64,000 nucleotides of DNA from Streptomyces sp. CB02056 (GTDB taxonomy: Bacteria; Actinomycetota; Actinomycetes; Streptomycetales; Streptomycetaceae): positions 186,001 to 250,000 of the forward strand of contig NZ_LIPD01000002.1 of NCBI RefSeq assembly GCF_001905545.1, in the 5' to 3' direction. Positions 54,175 to 61,508 of the stretch are shown one piece after another; positions within the stretch are counted from its first letter, which is position 1, and each line of letters starts with the position of its first letter. Under the pieces are notes generated by a model. The model was not told the DNA's origin and made no database searches. It saw nothing but the letters and a program-made list of their open reading frames with translations. Position numbers and translations under genes: made by a program.

Positions 54175-54260
54175 GCCAACCAAGAAGCACCTGGTCAGAG
54201 GGGTGATCGGCGTCCTGTCGCGGGTCAGGATCAGCCTTCAAGCATTCCGCTTCAACGTCT
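54175..54260. other. island right end with attR
   Basis: GCCAACCAAGAA at 54175-54186 (second copy at 52999) leads into attR TTCCGCTTCAACGTCT at 54245-54260. After attR the sequence continues as an unbroken ychF end: TGA stop, then the terminator. Between 54058 and 54174 no gene is seen. Confidence 0.8.
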
Positions 54261-54283
54261 GACGGCCGACCGCCGCCGCGTAC

Positions 54284-54329
54284 CCGGACCGCCCGGGCCC
54301 CGTGTTCGTACGGGGCCCGGGCGGTCCGG
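54284..54329. terminator. displaced original ychF terminator
   Basis: CCGGACCGCCCGGGCCCCG and its exact complement CGGGGCCCGGGCGGTCCGG form a 19-bp stem, extended by one T-A pair, with a short loop. It is 23 bases after attR, where the ychF terminator would have been before insertion, facing the HAD gene. Confidence 0.85.
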
Positions 54330-54349
54330 TGTTTCCGGGGTCAGTAATC

Positions 54350-54535
54350 CGAAGCCCTTTCGGGCTCACCCCGATGGGTGAAAATCTGGTTGGGACCGTC
54401 CGGTGGACGTCGTGTCGCCTTGGCGCGTTCCGAGCCCGGGGGTCAGTAGGACGGTGGGAGCCCCATCGACAGGCACCCGGAAGTGTTGCTCCGAGCACGC
54501 GTATCAGACTCTCCAGCCTGCCAGGCTCCCCCGGG
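54350..54535 (+). ncRNA. candidate IS110 bridge RNA
   Basis: Two 5' hairpins (AGCCC/GGGCT at 54353-54366 and CACCC/GGGTG at 54367-54380) are followed by two large internal-loop structures: ACCGTCC (54395-54401) pairs with GGACGGT (54449-54455), and GGGAGCC (54456-54462) with GGCTCCC (54524-54530). This tandem two-loop form is that of IS110 bridge RNAs. The first loop contains GGGGTCAGTA, also at the left flank/end (54337-54346), and the second CGTATCAG, also at the right end (55850-55857). Confidence 0.6.
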
Positions 54536-54579
54536 CGGTCCCGCCTGCGCGGCCTGGACCTGGAGGGGACGGCGAGACG

Positions 54580-55818
54580 ATGGATGTGATCCACGAGCGA
54601 TGCGCCGGGATCGATGTCAGCAAGACGGACGTGAAGGTGTGTCTGTGGCTGCCGACCACCGGCAAGCGGCGTCGCAGCGAGGTGCGGGTGTTCTCGACCA
54701 TGACCCGTGACTTGCTCGCCATGAAGGACTGGCTGCTGGCCGAGGGGGTGACCCTGGTCGGCATGGAGGCCGCCGGCGTGTACTGGAAGCCGGTGTTCTA
54801 CGTGCTGGAGCACGAGGTCGAGTGCTGGCTGCTGAACGCCCGCCACATGAAGGGCGTCCCCGGCCGAAAGACCGACGTCGCCGATTCCGAGTGGATCGCC
54901 AAGCTCCTGGAGCACGGCCTGGTGCGGCCCTCGTTCGTGCCGCCGCAGCCGATCCGCGAGCTGCGGGACACCACCCGCTACCGCACCGAGGTCGTGCGCG
55001 AGCGCACCCGGGAGATCCAGCGCCTGGAGAAGCCGTTGGAGGACTCCGGGATCAAGCTCTCCTCGGTCGTCTCCGACATCGTCGGAAAGTCCGGGCGGGC
55101 CATGCTGGAGGCACTCATCGCCGGCGAGCGCGACCCGCTGGTCCTGGCCGAGATGGCCATGGGCAGCATGCGCGGCAAGCGCGAGATCCTCGCCGAGGCC
55201 CTGCGGGGCCGGTTCACCGACCACCACGCGTTCATGGTCCGCGCGATGCTCGACCGCATTGACGGCTGTATCGAGGTGGAGGCCCGGCTCAGTGAGCGCG
55301 TCGACGCTCAGGTGCGGCCCTTTCGCCGCCGGATCGAGCTCCTGATCACCATCCCGGGCATGAGCACCCGGGCTGCGGAGGTGGTCCTCGCCGAGATCGG
55401 CGCGGACATCGCGCGCTTCCCCAGTGCCGCCGACCTGGCCTCCTGGGCCGGCGTCTGCCCGGGCAACCACGAGTCGGCCGGCCGAAGCAGCAGCGGCAAG
55501 ACCCGTCACGGCGATCCCTGGCTCAAGGGCGTCCTCGGACAGGTCGCCTCCGCGGCCTCCCGCTCGAAGGACACCTACCTGGCTGCCCGCTTCAAGCGCA
55601 TCGCCTCCCGGCGCGGAAAGAAGCGGGCGCTGGTGGCGCTGGAGCACTCCGTCCTGGTCGCCGTCTGGCACATGTTCACCAGCGACGCCGAGTACCACGA
55701 CCCCGGTGGCGACTACTTCCTCGAACGCACCGGCAAGACCAGGCAGACCCGACGGCTGGTGAGCCAGCTCAACCAACTCGGCTATCAAGTGACTCTCCAA
55801 TCCGTCGAGGCTGCCTGA
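54580..55818 (+). CDS. IS110-family DEDD transposase/recombinase
   Basis: A 412-aa recombinase. The RuvC-like N-terminal domain carries D12 (CAGIDVSKTDVKV), E63 (VGMEAAGVYWKP), D99 and D102 (RKTDVADSEWIAKLL). A coiled-coil linker follows (residues about 145-250). The C-terminal transposase-20 domain has TIPGMSTRAAEVVLAEIG, DLASWAGVCPGNHESAGRSSSGKTRHGDPWLK with the Ser expected as nucleophile, and a helical end. ATG 54580 follows GGAGGGGACGGCGAG. The frame is complete with all catalytic residues, so the element looks recently active. It should work with the guide RNA encoded just upstream. Confidence 0.94.
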   Translation: MDVIHERCAGIDVSKTDVKVCLWLPTTGKRRRSEVRVFSTMTRDLLAMKDWLLAEGVTLVGMEAAGVYWKPVFYVLEHEVECWLLNARHMKGVPGRKTDVADSEWIAKLLEHGLVRPSFVPPQPIRELRDTTRYRTEVVRERTREIQRLEKPLEDSGIKLSSVVSDIVGKSGRAMLEALIAGERDPLVLAEMAMGSMRGKREILAEALRGRFTDHHAFMVRAMLDRIDGCIEVEARLSERVDAQVRPFRRRIELLITIPGMSTRAAEVVLAEIGADIARFPSAADLASWAGVCPGNHESAGRSSSGKTRHGDPWLKGVLGQVASAASRSKDTYLAARFKRIASRRGKKRALVALEHSVLVAVWHMFTSDAEYHDPGGDYFLERTGKTRQTRRLVSQLNQLGYQVTLQSVEAA

Positions 55819-55853
55819 CCTTCAAGAGAGGCCGGGAGAGGGGGATTTTCGTA

Positions 55854-56516
55854 TCAGCCGACGGTGACGGTGAGGAGGCCGTCGGGGGCGGCGGTGACGG
55901 TGACGGTGGTGAGGGTGTCGGCGTGGGCGTCCGGGTGGTGGGGGAGGGCGCGCGGGCCGACGCCGACGACGCGGACGCCGGCGGCCTTGGCGGCGGCGAT
56001 GCCGGCGCCGGAGTCCTCGAAGGCGAGGCAGTCGGCGGGGGCGAAGCCGAGGTCGGCGGCGCCCTTGAGGAAGCCCTCGGGGTCGGGCTTGCTGGCGCCG
56101 ACGGACTCGGCGGTGACCAGGACGGACGGCATCGGGAGCCCGGCGGCGGTCATCCGGATCCGGGCGAGCGGCAGGTCGGCGGAGGTGACCAGGGCGTGCG
56201 GGAGGCCGGTCAGCGAGGCGAGGAAGGCGGCGGCGCCGGGCACCGGGACGACGCCCTCGGTGTCGGCGCGCTCCTCGGCGAGGATCCGCTCGTTGTCGGC
56301 CAGGTTGAGCTCGGCCGGGCGGTCGGGCAGCAGGAGGGCCATGGTCGCGTGGCCCTGGCGGCCGTGGGCGACGGCGAGCACCTCGGCGGGGTCCAGGCCG
56401 TTCCGCTCGGCCCAGCGGCTGAAGCAGCGCTCGACCACGGCGTCGGAGTTGACGAGGGTGCCGTCCATGTCCAGGAGGAGGGCGCGGGCGGTCAGCCGGA
56501 CGGGGGCAGCGGTCAT
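55854..56516 (-). CDS. HAD-superfamily phosphatase (PgmB/Gph-like)
   Basis: A 220-aa HAD subfamily IA hydrolase. Motif I is LLLDMDGTLVNSD with nucleophile D16 and acid D18. Motif II Ser/Thr is in LVTSADL, motif III Lys in GASKPDPEGFLKGA, and motif IV is CLAFEDSGAGIAAAKAAG. A helical cap lies after motif I. Likely substrates are small sugar or glycolate phosphates. ATG 56516 follows GGAG; a start at 56612 is possible but the extension is not conserved in type. The IS110 right end falls on its stop codon without altering the protein. Confidence 0.9.
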   Translation of the reverse strand: MTAAPVRLTARALLLDMDGTLVNSDAVVERCFSRWAERNGLDPAEVLAVAHGRQGHATMALLLPDRPAELNLADNERILAEERADTEGVVPVPGAAAFLASLTGLPHALVTSADLPLARIRMTAAGLPMPSVLVTAESVGASKPDPEGFLKGAADLGFAPADCLAFEDSGAGIAAAKAAGVRVVGVGPRALPHHPDAHADTLTTVTVTAAPDGLLTVTVG

Positions 56517-56592
56517 GGGGCGGCTCCTCGGGGAGTGTGGCGACGGGAGAGCCGGAGAATGCGAGCTCTTTGTTTCTCGATGATACAAAAGA

Positions 56593-57051
56593 TCATCCGA
56601 GCAGGTGGGCATTGACCGCCCGGGCCTCCTCGGCCAGCTCCGACAGCTCCACCACCTCGACCCCGGCCGCCGTCAGCAGCGCGGTGCCCTGGCAGTCGGT
56701 GACGAACAGGTCCGGCTCGCGCCAGGCGACCACCACCCGCGGCACGCCCGCCGCGAGGAGCAGCCGGGCGCACGGCATCGGCCGCGAGGCGCGCTGCCCG
56801 CAGGGCTCCAGCGAGCTGTAGACGGTCGCCCCGCGCAGCCGCGGGTCGCCCGCAGGGAGCTTGGCCAGCGCCGCCTCCTCGGCGTGGTCGTGCGGGTCCG
56901 CCTCCCGGCTGTAGCCCTCCGCCAGCACCGTGCCGTCGGCGCCGACGATCACCGCGCCGACCGAGAAGGCCGTCTCGGACGGCGGGCAGCGGCGGGAGAG
57001 GTCGACGGCCCGGCGCAGGTGGTCGAGGTCGGTGGAGGCGGACTGGGTCAC
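56593..57051 (-). CDS. RibD N-terminal-like cytidine/pyrimidine deaminase
   Basis: A 152-aa zinc deaminase. H56-A-E58 (DHAEEAAL) gives one zinc ligand and the proton shuttle, and SLEPC84-GQRASRPMPC94 the two Cys ligands. The eight-to-ten-residue spacing between them matches RibD rather than standard cytidine deaminases. Its GTG start overlaps the stop of the reductase gene by four bases (GTGA). Together they split the two activities of bifunctional RibD (deaminase and reductase). The substrate may be a riboflavin precursor or a related pyrimidine. Confidence 0.88.
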   Translation of the reverse strand: MTQSASTDLDHLRRAVDLSRRCPPSETAFSVGAVIVGADGTVLAEGYSREADPHDHAEEAALAKLPAGDPRLRGATVYSSLEPCGQRASRPMPCARLLLAAGVPRVVVAWREPDLFVTDCQGTALLTAAGVEVVELSELAEEARAVNAHLLG

Positions 57052-57734
57052 GGCGCGGGCTCCTTCGGGGCGTACCTGAGCAGGACGACGTCGCCCACGG
57101 TACGTGCCTCCAGCAGCCGCATCCGCCGGGCCGGACCGCCCGGGAACGCGGCCGGGCGGACGAACCGGGGCGCGTCGGCCTGGCCGACCAGCAGCGGGGC
57201 GACGGCCAGTTGGAGCTCGTCCGCCAGGCCCTGGGCCAGGAACTGGGTGTGCACGCCCCCGCCGCCCTCGACCATCAGCCGGCGCACCCCGCGGGCGCCC
57301 AGGTCGTCCAGCACCGCGCCGAGGTCCACCGCGTCGCCCAGCGCGACCACCTCGGCCAGCCCGTCCAGCCGGGGGCGCAGCACCGCCGCCCCGGCCTCCG
57401 TGGTGTAGGCGAGCCGGGCGCCGCCGGTGTGCCAGAACCGCAGGCCGGCGTCGAGTTCGCCGCTCGCGCTGAGCGTCACCTTCAGCGGGTACTCGGGCCG
57501 GCCGGCCGCCAGCCGGGCGGCCCGGCGCCCGGGGTCGTTGACCAGCAGCCGGGGGTTGTCGGCGCGCAGCGTGTTGCCGCCGACCAGGACGGCGTCGGCG
57601 GCGGCGCGCTCCTCGTCGACCCGGTCGAAGTCGGCGGCGTTGGAGAGCAGCAGCCGGTCGGGGGAGGCGTCGTCGAGGTGGCCGTCGAGCGAGACGGCGG
57701 CGCTCAGCAGGACGTAGGGGCGCGGGCCGGGCAT
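57048..57734 (-). CDS. RibD C-terminal-like reductase (dihydrofolate-reductase fold)
   Basis: A 228-aa NADPH-dependent reductase of the RibD C-terminal/DHFR-like family: YVLLSAAVSLDGHLDD at the start, DAVLVGGNTLRADNPRLLV, and the NADPH-binding RRLMVEGGGGVHTQFLAQGLADEL. The C-terminal LRYAPK end is typical of RibG/RibD-type enzymes. It is first in a two-gene operon, translationally coupled to the deaminase. The very long frame upstream on this strand is non-coding. No other riboflavin gene is in the window. Confidence 0.9.
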   Translation of the reverse strand: MPGPRPYVLLSAAVSLDGHLDDASPDRLLLSNAADFDRVDEERAAADAVLVGGNTLRADNPRLLVNDPGRRAARLAAGRPEYPLKVTLSASGELDAGLRFWHTGGARLAYTTEAGAAVLRPRLDGLAEVVALGDAVDLGAVLDDLGARGVRRLMVEGGGGVHTQFLAQGLADELQLAVAPLLVGQADAPRFVRPAAFPGGPARRMRLLEARTVGDVVLLRYAPKEPAP

Positions 57735-57899
57735 GGGTGGGGACCGTTCTGTCGGGGGCGCCTCCACGGTACGGCGGCGGGGTGCGGCCCCGGCCCGCGG
57801 TGACCGGAATGCGAGACGGATCTTCTCGCGATCCGGGACAGGGAGTAGCGTCGGAGGTGTCGCGGAGCACCGCGGCCGACCGCGCCCAGGGGGGACCTC

Positions 57900-58718
57900 A
57901 TGACCGGACCGCAGCCCGCCGCCGTCTACACCCACGGCCACCAGGAGGCCGTGCTGCGCTCGCACCGCTCCCGCACCGCCGCCGACTCGGCCGGCTACCT
58001 GCTGCCCGAACTGCGGCCCGGCCAGGCCCTGTTGGACGTCGGCTGCGGTCCCGGCACGATCACCGCGGACCTGGCCGCGCTGGTCGGCCCGCAGGGGCGG
58101 GTGGTCGCGGTGGACGCCTCCGCCGAGGTGCTGGAGCAGGCCGCCGGACACGTCGCCGGGCGGGGGCTGTCCAACGTCGCCTTCGAGTGCGCCGACGTGC
58201 ACCGGCTGCCGTACCGGGACGGCGAGTTCGACGTGGTGCACGCCCACCAGGTGCTCCAGCACGTGGCCGACCCGGTGGCCGCGCTGCGCGAGCTGCGGAG
58301 GGTGACGGCGCCGGGCGGCGTGGTCGCGGTCCGCGATGTCGACTACGCCTCCATGACCTGGTTCCCGGAGGCGCCCGCGCTGGACCGGTGGCTGGAGCTG
58401 TACCGGCGGACCGCCCGCGCCAACGGCGGCGAGCCGGACGCCGGCCGGCGGCTGCTGTCCTGGGCCCGCGCCGCCGGCTTCACCGAGATCACCGCGAGCT
58501 CCTCCACCTGGACGTTCGCGACGCCCGAGCAGCGCGCCTGGTGGGGCGGGATGTGGGCGGACCGGGTGACGGGCACCGCGCTGGGCCGGACGGCGGTCGG
58601 GCTGGGCTTCGCGGAGCCGGACGAGCCGGAGCGGATCGCGGACGGCTGGCGGGAGTGGAGCGCCGCCGGGGACGGCTGGTTCTCGATGCTGCACGGGGAG
58701 ATCCTGGCCCGCGGCTGA
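57900..58718 (+). CDS. class I SAM-dependent methyltransferase, UbiE-like
   Basis: A 272-aa methyltransferase. Motif I is LLDVGCGPGTITADLA near residue 44, post-I VAVDASAEVLEQA, motif II region LPYRDGEFDVVHAHQVLQHV, and motif III LRRVTAPGGVVAVRDVDYASM. This order is that of the Methyltransf_11/25 (UbiE-like) group acting on small molecules. ATG 57900 follows a GGGGGGA-type site. It diverges from the RibD-like pair across 165 bases; no operator is recognised. The substrate is unknown. Confidence 0.9.
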   Translation: MTGPQPAAVYTHGHQEAVLRSHRSRTAADSAGYLLPELRPGQALLDVGCGPGTITADLAALVGPQGRVVAVDASAEVLEQAAGHVAGRGLSNVAFECADVHRLPYRDGEFDVVHAHQVLQHVADPVAALRELRRVTAPGGVVAVRDVDYASMTWFPEAPALDRWLELYRRTARANGGEPDAGRRLLSWARAAGFTEITASSSTWTFATPEQRAWWGGMWADRVTGTALGRTAVGLGFAEPDEPERIADGWREWSAAGDGWFSMLHGEILARG

Positions 58719-58889
58719 GCCGGTGGAGGGCGGCCCGGAAAGGTCGGGCAGGTGTTCGGAAAGATCGGGTAAAGTCGCGCGACCGTTCAGATCGGGCCCG
58801 TGAGGGTCCGTTCGGGTCCGAGCCGTGGCGCGGAGCCATGGTGCCGAGCGCCGAGCCGATGCCCGCCCCGGTGGGTTGGGGGAGTCCAC

Positions 58890-60416
58890 GTGTCCAAGCC
58901 TGAGTCCGAGCCGCCCGTCCCGGGGCCGGAGCCGTCCGCGGCCACGGGAACCGACGCGGGTACGGGCGCGGATGCTGGCGCGGGGGGTACGGACGCGACG
59001 GAGGCACCGACGGCCGGTCAGGACCCCCGGGTGGACTTCCGCAAGGCCGCCGCCGAGCCGGCGGGGCCGGTCGAGCCCACGAGCCCGGCCGAACCCGCGA
59101 GCGCCGCCGAGCCGGTGGCCCCCACCGCCCCCGCAGACCCCTGGGCCGCCCCCGACCTCTCTGCCGGCCCGTCCGCCGCCCCGGCCCCGGCCCCGCAGGC
59201 CGTCCCGCCGTCGGCCGCCCCGCCCCAGCCGCCGCACCCGCTGCCCGCCGGCGGCTGGGCCTCCGTCACCCCCGCCGCCCAGTCCGGCTTCCAGCCCGGC
59301 CACCCGTACGCCCCGGCCCCCGGCCAGGGCCCGGCCGGCGCGCCCGGCCCCGGGTTCGTCGGCCCCGGGTTCGTGCCCGGCCCCGCCCCCACCAACGGCT
59401 TCGCCGTCGGCTCCCTGGTCACCGGCCTGCTCCTGGTGGCCCCGGTGGCCCTGGTGTTCGGCGTCCTCGCGCTGGTCCAGATCAACCGCCGCAAGGAGCG
59501 CGGCTCCGGCATGGCGGTGACCGGCCTGGTGCTCGGCACGATCGGCACGGTGCTGATGGCCCTGCTGCTCGGCGCGGCCGATTTCAGCTCGGCGCGGGCC
59601 GGCCGCTCCGGCCTGCCCCCAAAGGCGCCGGCCGGTTCGGTGCACTGGTCCGACCTCAAGGCCGGCGACTGCTACGACTCCCCCCAGGGCGGGTCGACGG
59701 CGGACGGGGGCGGCGACGAGACGGTGTACTGGGTGCACCGGGTGGCCTGCACCGAGCCGCACCACGGCGAGGTGGCGGGCACCGCCGACCTCCTGCTCGG
59801 CGCCGGCGCCTACCCGGGCGAGCGCGCGGCCCGCGAGTCGGCCGGCCGGCTGTGCCGCCAGGTGCTGAGCGGCTACGCGCTCGACCAGTGGGCCGTCCCC
59901 GACGGCATGGAGGACGTCTACCTCTACCCGACCGAGAAGAACTGGGCGTCCGGCTCGCGGTACGTGACCTGCGCCTACGAGGACCGCGAGGACCGGCACC
60001 GGGGCACCGTCCGCACCGACCGCAGCCGCCTGACCGCGCCCCAGCTGGCCTACCTGGAGGCCGCCCGGACCTTCAACGACGACTACCTGGACCAGCCGGA
60101 GCGGGAGGTCGCCGAGGCCGAGGCCGACTACCGGGCCTGGGCGCGCCGGGTGGCCTCCGCCTCCCGGACCCAGGCGGCGGTGCTGGCCAGGACGGGGGTG
60201 GCCTGGCCGGCCGACGTCCAGCCGAGGATCGCCAAGCTGGCCGAGGCCAAGTCGCAGGCGGCCGCCGCATGGGACGCCGCGGCCTCCGGCACCGACCTGG
60301 CGGGCGACCTCCGCAAGGCCAGGGCGCTGGAGGCCAGGACGACGCCGACGGCCCTGGAGATCCGCCGCGGGCTGGACCTGTCGACCGGGGAGCAGGCGCC
60401 CGACCTGCGGGTCTGA
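58890..60416 (+). CDS. DUF4190 membrane protein with septum-formation-like domain
   Basis: A 508-aa protein. Residues 1-165 are Pro/Ala/Gly-rich and probably disordered in the cytoplasm. Two helices near 168-227 (GSLVTGLLLVAPVALVFGVLAL ... GLVLGTIGTVLMALLL) make a DUF4190 unit. The extracytoplasmic part (about 255-350) resembles the Septum_form domain: DLKAGDCYDSP, VHRVACTEPHHGEV and CRQVLSGY with paired cysteines. A helical tail follows. GTG 58890 follows TTGGGGGAG. Such proteins are common in streptomycetes; a role at the envelope is inferred. Confidence 0.82.
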   Translation: MSKPESEPPVPGPEPSAATGTDAGTGADAGAGGTDATEAPTAGQDPRVDFRKAAAEPAGPVEPTSPAEPASAAEPVAPTAPADPWAAPDLSAGPSAAPAPAPQAVPPSAAPPQPPHPLPAGGWASVTPAAQSGFQPGHPYAPAPGQGPAGAPGPGFVGPGFVPGPAPTNGFAVGSLVTGLLLVAPVALVFGVLALVQINRRKERGSGMAVTGLVLGTIGTVLMALLLGAADFSSARAGRSGLPPKAPAGSVHWSDLKAGDCYDSPQGGSTADGGGDETVYWVHRVACTEPHHGEVAGTADLLLGAGAYPGERAARESAGRLCRQVLSGYALDQWAVPDGMEDVYLYPTEKNWASGSRYVTCAYEDREDRHRGTVRTDRSRLTAPQLAYLEAARTFNDDYLDQPEREVAEAEADYRAWARRVASASRTQAAVLARTGVAWPADVQPRIAKLAEAKSQAAAAWDAAASGTDLAGDLRKARALEARTTPTALEIRRGLDLSTGEQAPDLRV

Positions 60417-60584
60417 GCCGTCCGGAGGCGCGGTTACCGGCCGTTGACCGGGCCCGTACCTGCCGGTAACCCGCCGGCCGTACGGTCGTGGGCACGTCCC
60501 CGGCCCGACCCCCACGCGAGCCGGGGACCAGCCCGTCCGCCCCGGGGCGGGCCGGCCCGCGGGAGCCCCCGGTACCCTCCGGCC

Positions 60585-60779
60585 ATGGGTACCCACCGGG
60601 TGATGCGGCAGGACGACAACGGCAACCGCTTCCTGGTCGCCAAGGACCTCGACCGGGCGGAGGCCCGGCGGCTGGCCGCCGAGTTCGAGGCCCGCGGCCA
60701 CAAGCAGCTGTACTGGGTCGAGGAGGACGGGGAGGCGGCCCGGCCCGAACCGGCGGACGGGACGGTCCGCAACGCCTGA
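60585..60779 (+). CDS. small SPOR-domain-like protein
   Basis: A 64-aa protein: MGTHRVMRQDDNGNRFLVAKDLDRAEARRLAAEFEARGHKQLYWVEE matches the short SPOR-type proteins of streptomycetes (conserved RQDDNGNRF and FEARGHKQLYWVE). It probably forms a single compact domain. Its function is not known. ATG 60585 is chosen at the start of the conserved part. It is followed by a degenerate repeat and the MutT-like gene. Confidence 0.8.
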   Translation: MGTHRVMRQDDNGNRFLVAKDLDRAEARRLAAEFEARGHKQLYWVEEDGEAARPEPADGTVRNA

Positions 60780-60848
60780 GCCCTCCGCGGCCCCGAGCCC
60801 TCCGCGACGCCTGAGCCCTCCGTAGCGCCCGAGCCCTCCGCGAACGCC
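60775..60848 (+). repeat. degenerate GAGCCCTCCG repeat
   Basis: GAGCCCTCCG recurs four times at 17-19-base spacing between the SPOR-like gene and the MutT-like gene. Confidence 0.8.
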
Positions 60849-60849
60849 C

Positions 60850-60880
60850 GGGCCCGACCGCAGACCGTAGGGTCGGGCCC
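60850..60880 (+). promoter_or_regulatory. hairpin abutting the mutT-like start; likely leaderless promoter
   Basis: GGGCCCGACC and GGTCGGGCCC form a perfect ten-bp stem ending directly before the ATG at 60881. TAGGGT (60868-60873) fits a -10 element whose transcript would begin at the ATG. The dyad could be an operator covering that promoter, or a terminator for the gene before. Confidence 0.5.
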
Positions 60881-61369
60881 ATGGACGCGACCCACGACCC
60901 CGCCCCCGACGCCCCCGCCGCTCCGCCCCGGATCGTGGTCGGCGGTGCGCTGGTCCACCGCGGCCGGGTGCTCGCCGCCCGGCGCAGCGCGCCCGAGGCG
61001 GTGGCCGGCCGGTGGGAGTTCCCCGGCGGGAAGGCCGAGCCGGGGGAGACCGAGGCGCAGGCGCTGGAGCGGGAGCTGCTGGAGGAGCTCGGCGTCCGGG
61101 CGCGTGCGCTGGTCCGGCTGCCGGGCGCGTGGGCCGTGCGCCCCGGCCTGGAGCTGCGCTTCTGGGCCGCCGAATTGCTGTCCGGCGAGCCGCGCGCACT
61201 GCAGGACCACGACGCGCTGCGCTGGCTGGGCCCGGACGAGCTGGACGCCGTGGACTGGATCGACCACGACCGTGACGTGCTGCCGCACGTCGCCCGGCTG
61301 CTCGCGGGCGCCCCGGCGGGCGCCGCCGACAGCGCGTCGGCGGTGGGCGACGCGCAGTCCGCCGGGTAG
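60881..61369 (+). CDS. MutT-type NUDIX hydrolase
   Basis: A 162-aa hydrolase with the full Nudix box G50-KAEPGETEAQALERELLEELG-V72 (G-x5-E-x7-R-E-x2-E-E-x-G). The N-terminal VVGGALVHRGRVLAARRS and ALRWLGPDELDAVDW near the end are typical of 8-oxo-dGTP hydrolases of the MutT type, which cleanse the nucleotide pool. There is no ribosome site and a -10-like TAGGGT lies a few bases before the ATG, so it is likely read from a leaderless mRNA. Confidence 0.9.
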   Translation: MDATHDPAPDAPAAPPRIVVGGALVHRGRVLAARRSAPEAVAGRWEFPGGKAEPGETEAQALERELLEELGVRARALVRLPGAWAVRPGLELRFWAAELLSGEPRALQDHDALRWLGPDELDAVDWIDHDRDVLPHVARLLAGAPAGAADSASAVGDAQSAG

Positions 61370-61508
61370 GTCAATCGGACAAGACGACCCGGGGGCCGGG
61401 ATAGCCTGGATGCTGCTGGGTATGTCACTTTTCGGCACTATTCGTCACCATCGGTGAGCCGTCCCCAGCCGGCGACGCCGATCCCGACCAGAGCCGGAGG
61501 CCCCGTCG

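Larger units (their letters stand above)
49691..54260. mobile_element. 4.57-kb island inserted in the 3' end of ychF
   Basis: Bounded by exact 16-bp direct repeats, one in the ychF coding end and one followed by a sequence that continues as a ychF tail (TGA, then a very strong terminator). Cargo: a 668-aa ParB-like protein, a WhiB-HTH fusion and a broken DUF4241 gene, all on the plus strand, with visibly lower GC at third positions than the flanks. No integrase, relaxase or transposase gene is seen, so it is either moved in trans or has lost its recombinase. Internal repeats suggest more than one cargo unit. Confidence 0.8.
54341..55857 (+). mobile_element. IS110-family insertion sequence
   Basis: About 1.5 kb, with a long 5' non-coding part, one DEDD transposase gene and almost no 3' non-coding part: the layout of the IS110 group. 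There are no terminal inverted repeats. TCAG occurs at both proposed ends (54341-54344 and 55854-55857) and may include the crossover core. The left end lies just beyond the displaced ychF terminator; the right end touches the stop codon of the HAD gene. Confidence 0.7.

Noticed and set aside
53480..54241. 253-codon minus-strand frame in the island
   Set aside because: It is opposite the DUF4241 remnant, whose pieces align to a known family on the plus strand.
54058..54340. IS110 left end placed before the ychF terminator
   Set aside because: The 19-bp stem belongs to the ychF end by position after attR, and the loop-junction match points to 54341.
57735..61199. Very long minus-strand open frame upstream of the RibD-like reductase
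   Set aside because: It is opposite four well-supported plus-strand genes and has no family motif; high GC makes long empty frames common.
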